64,000 nucleotides of DNA from BQJU01 sp965229635. Lineage in GTDB: Bacteria; Bacteroidota; Bacteroidia; Chitinophagales; Saprospiraceae. The stretch covers positions 5,518,001-5,582,000 of the forward strand of contig OZ245894.1 in the NCBI GenBank assembly GCA_965229635.1, read 5' to 3'. Shown piece after piece: positions 22,018-32,300 of this stretch (its first letter is position 1; every line of letters starts with the position of its first letter). The notes below the pieces were generated by a model. That model was not told where the DNA came from. It ran no database searches and saw nothing but the letters and a program-made list of their open reading frames with translations. The translations under genes were made by a program, and so were the position numbers.

Positions 22018-24435
22018 TTAATCCTCCCCGCCCAGATTCAGCGCCTCTTTCTTCTTGCTCTGGTTTAACCGGTAATTGAAGGACAGCACTACCCTTCTGG
22101 TCTGCCGCCACTGAAAAACGGTTTCCTCTTCGTAATTGGGCAGGTCTACTACTGAGCGACGCTTGCGGGTGTTAAACAAATCCCGGCCCGTGAGGGTTAG
22201 TGTTCCCTTGCCGGAAAACACATCCAGGGAAGCGCCGATATCAAAGGAATAAGAGGACAAATCCCGGCCCTGTGTGGTTCGGCGTGGACCGCGATAATTG
22301 AAGGCCGCCTGAAACTTCATGGCATTACCGACATCCACTTTGGAGTTGATACGTCCAAACCAGGAGTAGGTATCACTGGAATAGTCGGTGCCTTCAAATT
22401 CCCCTTCCACGATGGCGCGAAAGAAGTTGAGATCACTATTGACATCCCACCAGTCGGTGAGATTGTAGGAAAAATTGAATTCTAATCCATACGCATTTTG
22501 TGTAGATAAGTTCACCGGATATTCGATTACAGTACTATCACTGGAGGGCAACACCAAACGCTCAATCACACCGGTGGTTTGCCGATAATAAACACTGGAA
22601 AGGAAGGTTCCATTAGTAAAGTAATGTAAGTAGCTCGCCTCAAAAGAGTTGGTAAATTCGGGACGCAGATTTGGGTTTCCCACCGGGTTATTTCTCGGAT
22701 TGTTGAAATTGGAAAACGGCAGCAATCGCCGGAAATACGGACGGCTCAGGCGACGGCTATAACTGAGCTGAACTTGTTGTTCTTCGGTCAATTTATAGGA
22801 TAGCGAGGTACTTGGGAAAAAGCTGAGATAGTCCTGATCATTGGAGATATCAGATTTGAGCAAAGAAGCATTGATATCCGAGAGTTCTGCCCGAAGACCT
22901 GCCTGTAGTCCAAAAGCGCCAAATTCATGCGCACCAATAAGATAAGCGGCATAGATGTTTTCAGTGTATTTCAACTGATCATCAAAATTGGGTAAGGTGA
23001 CCAACGCTCCGTTCCGCTGTTCCTTCACAAAAAAGTCATTATTGACCGTTCTCAGTGCCGCTCTCAGGCCGCCTTCCACCTTACTTTTTTCCCCGATGGG
23101 ATGAATGTAATCAGTTTGAAAAAGCACGTTGATTTCATCCTCTGTGTTACTGGATTCCTGAATCAATGGGTTGGGTTCATCCGAAGAGGTTTGCACATAA
23201 TCGGCCAGTTCCGTATCGTCATCCAGAATATATTTAAAGCTAACGGTCCATTCCCGGTCCTTCTGGTCAAAGGTCCTTTTATAATCCAGTGAGGTTTCCA
23301 GGTTGTGTTCCGGTTCGGTTTCCACCACATCACGAACGGTCACATCAGTCAGGTTTTCATTGCCGTCAAAATCGCGGTAGGTGACTTGCGCCGTATTGTC
23401 ATCCTTTCCAATTCGGTAGAGCAGCGAACCGGTCAGGATGTTCTTGTCGTCAATATTCCAATCGGTTCCTAATTGCAAATATCCGCCAATTCCTCCTCTT
23501 TCCTGTTCTGTTTTTGTGGTGTAATATTCCGACAAGGTACCATTCTCAAAAAAGCGCTGTGTGGACGTACCACCGCCAGGTGACTTTCTGTAGTCGACGC
23601 CAAAATTGGAAAAGAAATTGAAGTCTTTTTGCCGGTAATTCAGATTGTAAGAGGCACCGTAATTATGTGGATAACCCACTGTAGCACCAAAAGAGCCATT
23701 GATGCCTTTTTCCTTGTTCTTTTTTAGAATAATATTGATAATACCAGCCTGTCCTTCTGCTTCGTAGCGGGCCGATGGATTGGTGATCACTTCTACACTC
23801 TCTATGATGTCGCCTTGCATCCGCAATAGGGCGTCCGTTTCTCCGGCGCTCAATAGCCCGGAGGGTTTTCCATTGACCAGGATACGCACACTCTGACTTC
23901 CCCGCAGACTTACATTTCCTTCGGGATCCACCGAAACTGATGGCACATTATCGAGAATATCGGCTGCACTGTTGCCTGCATTGGTCAAGTCTTTCCCCAC
24001 ATTAAAAACCCTTCGATCCAGCTTAAAGACCATCTGGCTTTTCTCGGCGGTGACCTCCACCTCCTGCAATTCCGTAGCGCTGGAACTCATCAGTACAGTT
24101 CCTAATTCCAGGGATTCCTGGTTTTGTTCAATAGTGATATCGGACAGTACTTCATCAGTGAAACCAATGAACTTGATCAATCCGTAATACGCTCCGGGTT
24201 CCAACGCCAGACTGAATGCACCGCTGTTTTCAGTAGTAGCATTACCAACCATAGAACTGTCGGTTTGGTTGTAGAAAATAACGGTTGCAAAAGGTAGCGG
24301 CTCACCGGAGCTTTCCTCGAGCAATGTACCGGTAATTTGTGTTTGATTACCTCCTGGCGTAACCTGGCCAAAACTCCAGGTAAAGGCAAATAGCAGTAAA
24401 GTGGAAAACAGGCTGCGGGTACAAATCGATGACAT
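22018..24435 (-). CDS. TonB-dependent-receptor-like outer-membrane beta-barrel protein
   Basis: The 805-residue protein has a signal peptide (cleavage near WSFGQ), a carboxypeptidase-like regulatory domain (about 30-110, ITGTLLEESSGEPLPFATV), a plug (about 120-235, with NVPSVSVDPEGNVSLRGS and NPSARYEAEGQAGIINIIL), and a large barrel of the OMP_b-brl_3 type. The plug motif ARYxAEGxAGIINI is characteristic of that group, a Bacteroidetes cousin of FecA-like receptors. No SusD partner is adjacent. The end is atypical: the last aromatic strand (VVLSFNYRLN) is followed by about 15 charged residues. Substrate unknown. Confidence 0.85.
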   Translation of the reverse strand: MSSICTRSLFSTLLLFAFTWSFGQVTPGGNQTQITGTLLEESSGEPLPFATVIFYNQTDSSMVGNATTENSGAFSLALEPGAYYGLIKFIGFTDEVLSDITIEQNQESLELGTVLMSSSATELQEVEVTAEKSQMVFKLDRRVFNVGKDLTNAGNSAADILDNVPSVSVDPEGNVSLRGSQSVRILVNGKPSGLLSAGETDALLRMQGDIIESVEVITNPSARYEAEGQAGIINIILKKNKEKGINGSFGATVGYPHNYGASYNLNYRQKDFNFFSNFGVDYRKSPGGGTSTQRFFENGTLSEYYTTKTEQERGGIGGYLQLGTDWNIDDKNILTGSLLYRIGKDDNTAQVTYRDFDGNENLTDVTVRDVVETEPEHNLETSLDYKRTFDQKDREWTVSFKYILDDDTELADYVQTSSDEPNPLIQESSNTEDEINVLFQTDYIHPIGEKSKVEGGLRAALRTVNNDFFVKEQRNGALVTLPNFDDQLKYTENIYAAYLIGAHEFGAFGLQAGLRAELSDINASLLKSDISNDQDYLSFFPSTSLSYKLTEEQQVQLSYSRRLSRPYFRRLLPFSNFNNPRNNPVGNPNLRPEFTNSFEASYLHYFTNGTFLSSVYYRQTTGVIERLVLPSSDSTVIEYPVNLSTQNAYGLEFNFSYNLTDWWDVNSDLNFFRAIVEGEFEGTDYSSDTYSWFGRINSKVDVGNAMKFQAAFNYRGPRRTTQGRDLSSYSFDIGASLDVFSGKGTLTLTGRDLFNTRKRRSVVDLPNYEEETVFQWRQTRRVVLSFNYRLNQSKKKEALNLGGED

Positions 24436-24565
24436 AGGAATTATTATTATTTAAGCAATCGATTGTATAACAGCACGATAGGCAAATTGATCACTGATGA
24501 GTGAATTAATTTACCGATTAATAGTAATGCTACAATTCGTACCCTGTTTTTCGGGGATTCAAACA

Positions 24566-26053
24566 TCACCATCCTTCAAAAGGCGACTTCCCCGTTTGTT
24601 CCACATAGCGGGCCAGGGAACGAAACGAGGTATAATATTTATAGATATTGCTCACATATTGCACCGTTTCTCGCCCGATTTCGCGGGCAGCCAGCATTTC
24701 CACATTGTCAAACCACACGTAGGGATTTAATCCGGCCTGTTCCGCCTGCTTTTGCAAACGGGTGATGCGTTGCGGCCCGGCATTATAAGCGGCCACCGCA
24801 AATAATCCGGCATTCAGGGAGTCAATCTTGGGGTGAATGAAATAGCGATCAATCAGAAACCGCAAATACTTGGTGCCGGCGTGAATATTGCCTTCCAGTG
24901 AGCGCACATTTTCCACATCGATATTGGGGTCTTGAGCAGTGCTGGGTTTGATCTGCATGATGCCCACAGCACCGGCAGAACTGACCAGCCCCGGGTTGAG
25001 CCGCGACTCCTGAAATCCCTGCGCCGCGAGCAGCAACCAGTCCAGATTGTACTGCTCACCGTATTTTAAAAAATACTGGCGGGTGGCCTTAAATCGCTCG
25101 AAATCCTCCTGCGAATAGGCATTCTCAATGTAATCTGTACGCTTGAGATAGCGGTTAAACAGCATATTCCCCATAAGGGTACCCTTTTTATTCTTTTCGA
25201 TAAATTCGTCGACCAGGACTTTTAACTGAGGATTGTCTTTCCGCATTGGCCACGCAATTTTTCCATCTTCAAATATGGCCAAAGAATGCACTTTAAGGCT
25301 ATCAAAAATCTGCGCCCAGAATTGCGCCCGGTGTTTGTCCATGATGGTAGTGGGAATTAATCCGGCATTCACCATTTCCAGAATTTCCTCGTCTTCCAGG
25401 TGTTCTCCTAACAACTCTATGTCAATGCCCATCTTTTGCTCCTGATTAATCTGTTGCAGGTGTTCATAAAAACTACTGGATGCCCGCACAAATACCGGCT
25501 TTTCCCGCAGTTGTTCCAGCTCATATAAACCGGAAGCACTTCTGGAAGTCACCGCTACCTCCTCGGCTCCGGTCAACACCGGAGTACTAAATTCCACGAT
25601 TTCCTTTCTATTGGGCGTAATGGTCAGATTGGCCACCACCAGATCGCCATAACCTTCGAGCAGGGCGGGCAATAATCGATCGCGGGTGGTAGGAATGAAT
25701 ACAATGCGCACCTGATGGTCTTTATCCAGCCGATCATTGACAAACCGTTCAAACAGGTTCATGGCCTCATAACCTAATCCCTGCCTTTCAGCTCCGTCCA
25801 GATAATAGCTTTCCGGGCTATACGGTACAAGCGCCCGAATGCGCCGACGCTCAATCATACTGTCCAGATCACCGGTCCACTGTTCACTCAAACCGAGTAC
25901 CTGGTCAATGGGGTGAAAGGATTGGTTAATGGTGCTGTCGGAATTGGAAACGAATTGCCCTTCCCCGGTGGGTTCCGAAGGGCCAGAAGGTTGGCAGGCT
26001 ATTCCCAAATACAATATCAGGAATACCAGGCAGTATTGTGCTGGGGTTCTCAT
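24566..26053 (-). CDS. mltF: MltF-like lytic murein transglycosylase lipoprotein
   Basis: The 495-residue lipoprotein (lipobox LGIAC) carries a periplasmic solute-binding fold (about residues 65-305: RIRALVPYSPESYYLDGAE, GDLVVANLTITPNRKEIVEF) followed by a soluble lytic transglycosylase catalytic domain (about 330-495). The catalytic glutamate is in LAAQGFQESRLNP, followed by SSAGAVGIMQIKPSTA, the AxGLMQ-type motif, and by AVAAYNAGPQRI. The domain order is that of E. coli MltF, which cleaves peptidoglycan and binds a muropeptide effector in its N-terminal domain. It is a single gene facing away from the giant secreted protein. The gene symbol is given because architecture and motifs agree. 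Confidence 0.85.
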   Translation of the reverse strand: MRTPAQYCLVFLILYLGIACQPSGPSEPTGEGQFVSNSDSTINQSFHPIDQVLGLSEQWTGDLDSMIERRRIRALVPYSPESYYLDGAERQGLGYEAMNLFERFVNDRLDKDHQVRIVFIPTTRDRLLPALLEGYGDLVVANLTITPNRKEIVEFSTPVLTGAEEVAVTSRSASGLYELEQLREKPVFVRASSSFYEHLQQINQEQKMGIDIELLGEHLEDEEILEMVNAGLIPTTIMDKHRAQFWAQIFDSLKVHSLAIFEDGKIAWPMRKDNPQLKVLVDEFIEKNKKGTLMGNMLFNRYLKRTDYIENAYSQEDFERFKATRQYFLKYGEQYNLDWLLLAAQGFQESRLNPGLVSSAGAVGIMQIKPSTAQDPNIDVENVRSLEGNIHAGTKYLRFLIDRYFIHPKIDSLNAGLFAVAAYNAGPQRITRLQKQAEQAGLNPYVWFDNVEMLAAREIGRETVQYVSNIYKYYTSFRSLARYVEQTGKSPFEGW

Positions 26054-26159
26054 AGTAGGTTAGTTAGTTTTCAATCAGTTGACAACCATGAAGATAGGGA
26101 ATTTTCACAAAATCTACCTCCCACAAAGATTCTACAGTTATTTCTGCCACTAAAGCCCT

Positions 26160-26190
26160 ATTGCAACATATCAATACACAATTGCAACAT
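26160..26190. promoter_or_regulatory. Pair of direct repeats with 21-bp spacing upstream of the giant secreted protein
   Basis: ATTGCAACAT occurs twice (26160-26169 and 26181-26190), exactly two helical turns apart. On the reverse strand each reads ATGTTGCAAT, with a GTT core as in LytTR operators. The pair ends 9 bp before a -33-like TTTG, where an activator would bind. The 304-bp gap 26054-26357 holds no gene. Confidence 0.5.
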
Positions 26191-26199
26191 TTGTGAACA

Positions 26200-26227
26200 T
26201 TTGAGTTGAATTTTCCCAACATCTTTG
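26200..26227 (+). promoter_or_regulatory. Bacteroidetes-type promoter (TTTG / CATCTTTG)
   Basis: A -33 TTTG (26200-26203) and a -7 box CATCTTTG (26220-26227, one mismatch to TAnnTTTG) are 16 bp apart. Transcription would start near 26234, about 125 nt before the ATG at 26358. Confidence 0.45.
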
Positions 26228-26357
26228 GCTGCAAAGCAAGCATGCCTTGCCAATCCCTCCCAACACCGATGCTAACTAAGTCCTGATCATGGGGCTTTCG
26301 GATCCATTTTTAAACCTACATCTCATGCAACAAAACCATTACTCAACATCTTTAACC

Positions 26358-29300
26358 ATGAAACAAAAAAGACTTACTTCTCTTTTTATTCCCTTCTTAA
26401 TTTTTTCCCTGATGGGCCTACTGCCAAGTAAGGCGCAAGCTCAATGCAATATCACTTACCAGTACCGTGGTGATATTGAAGAATTTTACATCCCGGATGG
26501 CGCCACCAAACTGGTCATCACCATAGCTGGTGCACAAGGTGGGAAACGCGATGATCCGGAAATCAACACTTCCGGGCAAGGAGGCAAGGGCGCCAAGCTG
26601 GTTGCCGAGTTTAATGTTGGAGGAGCCAATGAATTACAATCCGGTGACTACATCAGTGTCATTGTTGGTGGCCGTTTTGCCGGTTCTTCCGGAACCGGCG
26701 GTGGCGGTAGTTTTATTGCCAAAGGTCAGGGATTTGCCTCTTTCGGCACTGGCCTATTGATGGCCGCTGGTGGTGGCGGTGGCGGTGGCAACGGTTCTGA
26801 TAATGGCCAATTTGGCGGCAACGGACAAGATGGAGGTCCGGGAAGAACCTTCCCTAGTGGCTCCGGTAATGGAGGAAATAGTGGCGGAGTCAATGGCGGC
26901 GGCGCCGGTGGTGCCGGCATTTTCACCGATGGCAACAACAATGGCAACACGGAAGGTGGCGAAGCCATCATTAATGGTGCCGGCTCTTATTATGGTCACT
27001 TTGGCGGCGGCGGCGGTGGCGGTATCGATGGCGGTGGTGGCGGTGGCTACTCAGGTGGAAGTGGCGGTAACAATATCGGCTTCACCTGGGGTAAAGGCGG
27101 TACCGGAGGTACGTCTTATTACGACGAGGTGAATGGCACCCTCATCGAAAGTCTGGCTGGCGAAAACGAGGGTAATGGATATGTTACCATCCAGATAGTT
27201 GGTGCCGATTGTGACTTTGACAACGATGGTTGGGCCACGTTTATGGGCGACTGCGACGACGATGACAATACGATCTACCCTTATGCCCCTACCATCTGTA
27301 ATGGTCTTGACAACAACTGTGACGGACTGGTTGAACGGGCCGGTACGATTTATGTGGATCAAAATGCCAATGGCAGCAATGACGGTAGTTCCTGGACCAA
27401 TGCCTTTATCAATCTGCAAACCGCATTGAACGTAGCAGACTGTGATAATGAGATATGGGTAGCGCAAGGCACTTATACCCCCAGTGTAGACAGTACCGGA
27501 GACGCCATGCCAGATAATCCGGCCCTGAAGGTTTTCCTTATTGAAAAAGAGATGAAACTATACGGAGGGTTTGCAGGGTTCGAAAATTCTCTTGCACAGC
27601 GTGATATTGAGGCCAACCCCACAATTATTAGCGGAGACCTCGGAGATGAAGTTTATTCAGAAGTGATGCTCTACTTCCGTAATGTGAGTAATTTCACAAC
27701 AGTGGATGGCTTCACCCTGACCAATAGCAATACTGATGCAATAAATGGCATGGCTATTTATATAGAAGCGGATGGTCTGGGCAATGAGACCAGCCCGACG
27801 TTTCAAAACTGTGTGATTTCACAAAATTACCGCAGCTCTTTTAGCGGGGGAAGTGGCATCACCATTTCTGCTCAAAATGGAGCTCAGGCTCATCCGATAC
27901 TAAACAATGTTACCTTTTCAGAAAACAGAGGCAATGGACTATTCATCAGTGCCAACGCTGGAGCAACCAGTAACCCGACCTTTAATCAGTGTTCCTTCAC
28001 TGATGGTATCGGGGCACCAGCGGAATTTTCAATCAGTGGCATTTCCAACCCGATATTTAATCAGTGCATCTTTACTGGAAACACGGCCGATTTTTACATG
28101 CGTGGCAATGGTGGTGAATTGTATTCTGACTTTAATGGTTGTTCTTTTATCAACAATGAAAACAGCAGTTCCGGTGGCGCCATGTACCTCTACGCTGACA
28201 ATGGGGCTACCCTAGAGACCGACTTTACCAACTGTATTTTCATGGGTAATAAAGGAACCAGTAGCGGTGGAGCCATCTATGCCCGAAATGATGTTTTTGA
28301 CCTGGGTATTAACGAAGTCAATTTTACCAACTGTTCTTTCTCCGGTAATAGGGCCAATAACGGAGGGGCTATGTTCATCGACGACGATGTAACAGCAAAC
28401 CTGGTGAATTGTATCCTCTGGGGCAACAGCTCGGAAATTGCCGCCGATGGAACGGTGAATGTCTCCTATAGTATCGTAGAAGGCGGTTACACCGGCACCG
28501 GCAACCTGGATCAAAAACCAATCTTCCTGCAGCGTCCCAATCATGAAGACGCCCCTAATGTAGTGGGTGATTTGCATATCCACTCCTGCTCTCCGGCGCT
28601 GGATGCGGGTACGTTGACCGGCGCTCCGGCAACCGACCTTGACGGTAATTCTCGACCGTTTAACGGAGCTTTTGACATGGGCGCTTTTGAATTACAAAGT
28701 ATCGACATGACTGTGGGCACCTACTACGCCGATGAAGACGGTGATGGCTACGGTGATCCCAATAGCGCAGTGGTTAATTGCGGGCTTCCGCCCAATTATG
28801 TAGCCGATAATACTGATTGTGACGATACCGATGAACTGGAGTTTCCCGGTCAAGTCTGGTATTATGACGGCGATTTTGATGGCTATGGCACCGGTGCATC
28901 TGAGGTGGCCTGTGAGCGACCTTCCTTCTATCATTTTGCCGCCGAAGAGCTGGAAAGCACCACTGGTGACTGCAACGACAACGATTATTTTATCAATCCT
29001 TCCCAACCGGATATTTGTGATGGTATCGACAACAACTGCGATGACTACGTTGAGCCCAGCACCATCATTTATGTCAAGGCTGATGCCAATGGGGCCAATG
29101 ATGGTACCTCCTGGCAAAATGCCTATACCGATCTACAGGACGCCATTGATGAGGCGGAGTGTGTGGTCAATCAAATATGGGTAGCAGCAGGCACCTACAA
29201 GCCTAGCAGACCATACAATGATGGCGAAGAGCGGGATAAGACCTTCTTTATGGATAAAAATCTGATCCTTTACGGTGGATTTAGCGGTACCGAAACAGAG

Positions 29301-32300
29301 GCATCTCAGCGCGATCCGGAAGTCAACGTGACCATCCTGAGTGGAGATTTGGGTATTCCCGGTGATATAAGCGACAATGCCTATTCAGTGGTGATGACGC
29401 AAGGTATGGACCGAACTTTCCTGATGGATGGTTTTACCATCAGTGACGGCAATGCCGATGATACCGCTTCCTCTTCCGATCCCTGGCGCAGCCACGGTGG
29501 AGCCTGGTACAACGGCAAACCATCTTCTGCGGGTGATTATCTGTACAGCGAACCCATCATTCAAAACTGTATTTTCACCAACAATCAAGCTAGACTTGGT
29601 GGGGCCATCGGCAATCGGGGGATTGACGGAAGTGCCGCCGCCGCTTTTGTTAATTGCAAGTTTGACAATAACTACGCGATCGAACGTGGAGGAGCCTTTT
29701 ATAATACATCGGTAGGCACCTATGCTTCGGCACATCCACGGATCATCAACTGCCTATTCACCAATAATACTACCGATACCGGCGGTCGGGGTGGTGCCAT
29801 CGCCAATACCGGCACCTACGGTTATCCCAATGTGCTCAACTGTACCTTTGCTTATAACAGCTCAGAAACGGGCGGAGCCATCGATAATTCCGGTGGAACC
29901 TACGGCGGTATGCGGGTCACCAATTGTATTTTCTACAGCAATGATGCCAGTGGCGCCAGCATTAACACCAATACGCCCACCTACGGAGGATTGGATATGT
30001 ACAACTCTCTGGTAGAGGAAGAAGTCGCTTGTCCTTCCGGTGTGCATTGTGAAGAGGCCAATATCTTTGGCCTGGACCCACAATTTGTAAATCCCGGAGC
30101 CGGAGATTTTCACTTGCAGGAAACTTCGCCAGCCATCAATGTGGGAGATAATGATGAATTTGAAGACCTGTTTTTCTACGAGATTAATGTGGATACTGAC
30201 CTGGATGGAAATGCCCGCATCGGTGAAGATATTATTGACCTGGGCTGTTATGAAATTCCCAGTGTGGAGTGCCTGATTGAGCTGGTTGAAACACATATTG
30301 AGGAGAGTTGTCCCGGAGAAAATAACGGTTCAATTGATTTGACCATTAACAATGCCACGCCTCCCATTGTCATTGACTGGGATATCGACGGCACCGGAGA
30401 TGCGGATGACCCAGAGGATTTGATGGATTTAACGGCAGGCACCTACAATGTCACCGTTACTGATGCCCATGAATGTACGGCAAGCTTAAGCATTATCATT
30501 GAAACCGGTGTGATACTGAATACCTGGTACATTGATGGCGATGGCGATGGTTTCGGAGATATGGATGATTCGGGAGAAATGCTTTGCGAAGATCCAGGTA
30601 CAGGATACGTCACTAACAACAATGACTGTGATGATACCGACGAAAATGAATACCCCGGTCAAATCTGGTACCTCGACGGTGATGGTGATGGCTACTCCGA
30701 TGGCACCTCCACCACTGACTGTGAGCGGCCCACGGACTATTTCCTCGAAGCAGAACTGACCGCCACCAGCGGAGATTGTGACGACAACGATTCAGCGATC
30801 AATCCCGGTGCACCGGAAATCTGTGACGGCATTGACAACAACTGCAACGAGGAAACGGATGAAGGAGAACTCGGCACCTACTATGCCGATAATGACATGG
30901 ATGGTTACGGCGACCCCAATAGCCCAACCGAAGCTTGTAGCCAACCGGAAGGATATGTGTTGGACAACACCGATTGTGATGATACGGACGAAGAGGAATA
31001 CCCCGGTCAAATCTGGTATCTCGACGGTGATGGTGATGGCTATTCCGATGGCACCTCCACCACTGACTGTGAGCGGCCCACGGACTATTTCCTCGAAGCA
31101 GAACTGACCGCCACCAGCGGAGATTGTGACGACAACGATTCAGCGATCAATCCCGGTGCACCGGAAATCTGTGACGGCATTGACAACAACTGCAACGAGG
31201 AAACGGATGAAGGAGAACTCGGCACCTACTATGCCGATAATGACATGGATGGTTATGGCGACCCCAATAGCCCAACCGAAGCTTGTAGCCAACCGGAAGG
31301 ATATGTGTTGGACAACACCGATTGTGATGATGCGGATGAAGAGGAATACCCCGGTCAAATCTGGTACCTCGACGGTGATGGTGATGGCTATTCCGATGGT
31401 ACCTCAACCACCGATTGTGAGCGGCCCACCGACTATTTCCTCGAATCAGAACTGACCGCCACCAGCGGAGATTGTGACGACAACGATTCAGCGATCAATC
31501 CCGGTGCACCGGAAATCTGTGATGGCATCGACAATAACTGTAACAACCAGACAGATGAGGGGCAACTCACTACTTATTATGCCGATACCGATATGGATGG
31601 TTATGGTGACCCCAATAACTCAACAGAAGCTTGTAGTCAACCCCAAGGCTATGTAACTGATAACACCGATTGTGATGACAACGACGAAGATGAGTTTCCC
31701 GGACAAATCTGGTATTTAGATGCGGATGGAGATGGCTATTCCGATGGCACGACCACCATGGCTTGTGAACAACCCACCGATTATTATCTGCCTTCTGAAT
31801 TGACTGCTACAGCAGGTGATTGTGAAGACGGGAACCCGGCGATCAACCCGGGAGCTGTAGAGATTTGTGACGGAATCGACAACAATTGCAATAATGAAAC
31901 GGATGAAGGTGTCTTAAACATTTTCTACGCCGACACCGACATGGACGGTTTTGGTGATCCAAACAACTCTACGATGGCTTGTGAAGCTCCTGAAGGGTTT
32001 GTGGAAGATAGTACCGACTGTAATGATAACGACGCGGACGAGTTCCCGGGGCAAACCTGGTACCTTGATGGTGACGGTGATGGTTATTCCGATGGAACCA
32101 CAGCTAACAGTTGTGAGCGTCCGGTAGATCATTACCTTGCCTCTGAATTGATTCAACTCGATGGAGATTGTGATGACAACAACTCCGCTGTGAACCCGGG
32201 AGCAACCGAAATCTGCGATGGCATCGACAATAACTGTAATCAAATGATCGACGCCGAAGATGAGACACTGGTAGATGATATCGATCCGGAAATTACCTGC

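Noticed and set aside
26530..27467. Alternative-frame and antisense ORFs in the glycine-rich segment
   Set aside because: They are low-complexity frames created by GGT/GGC-rich codons in the real gene.
30651..31518. Regular repeats that might be a CRISPR array
   Set aside because: Units are 348 bp, in frame and coding, with no short repeats separated by unique spacers.
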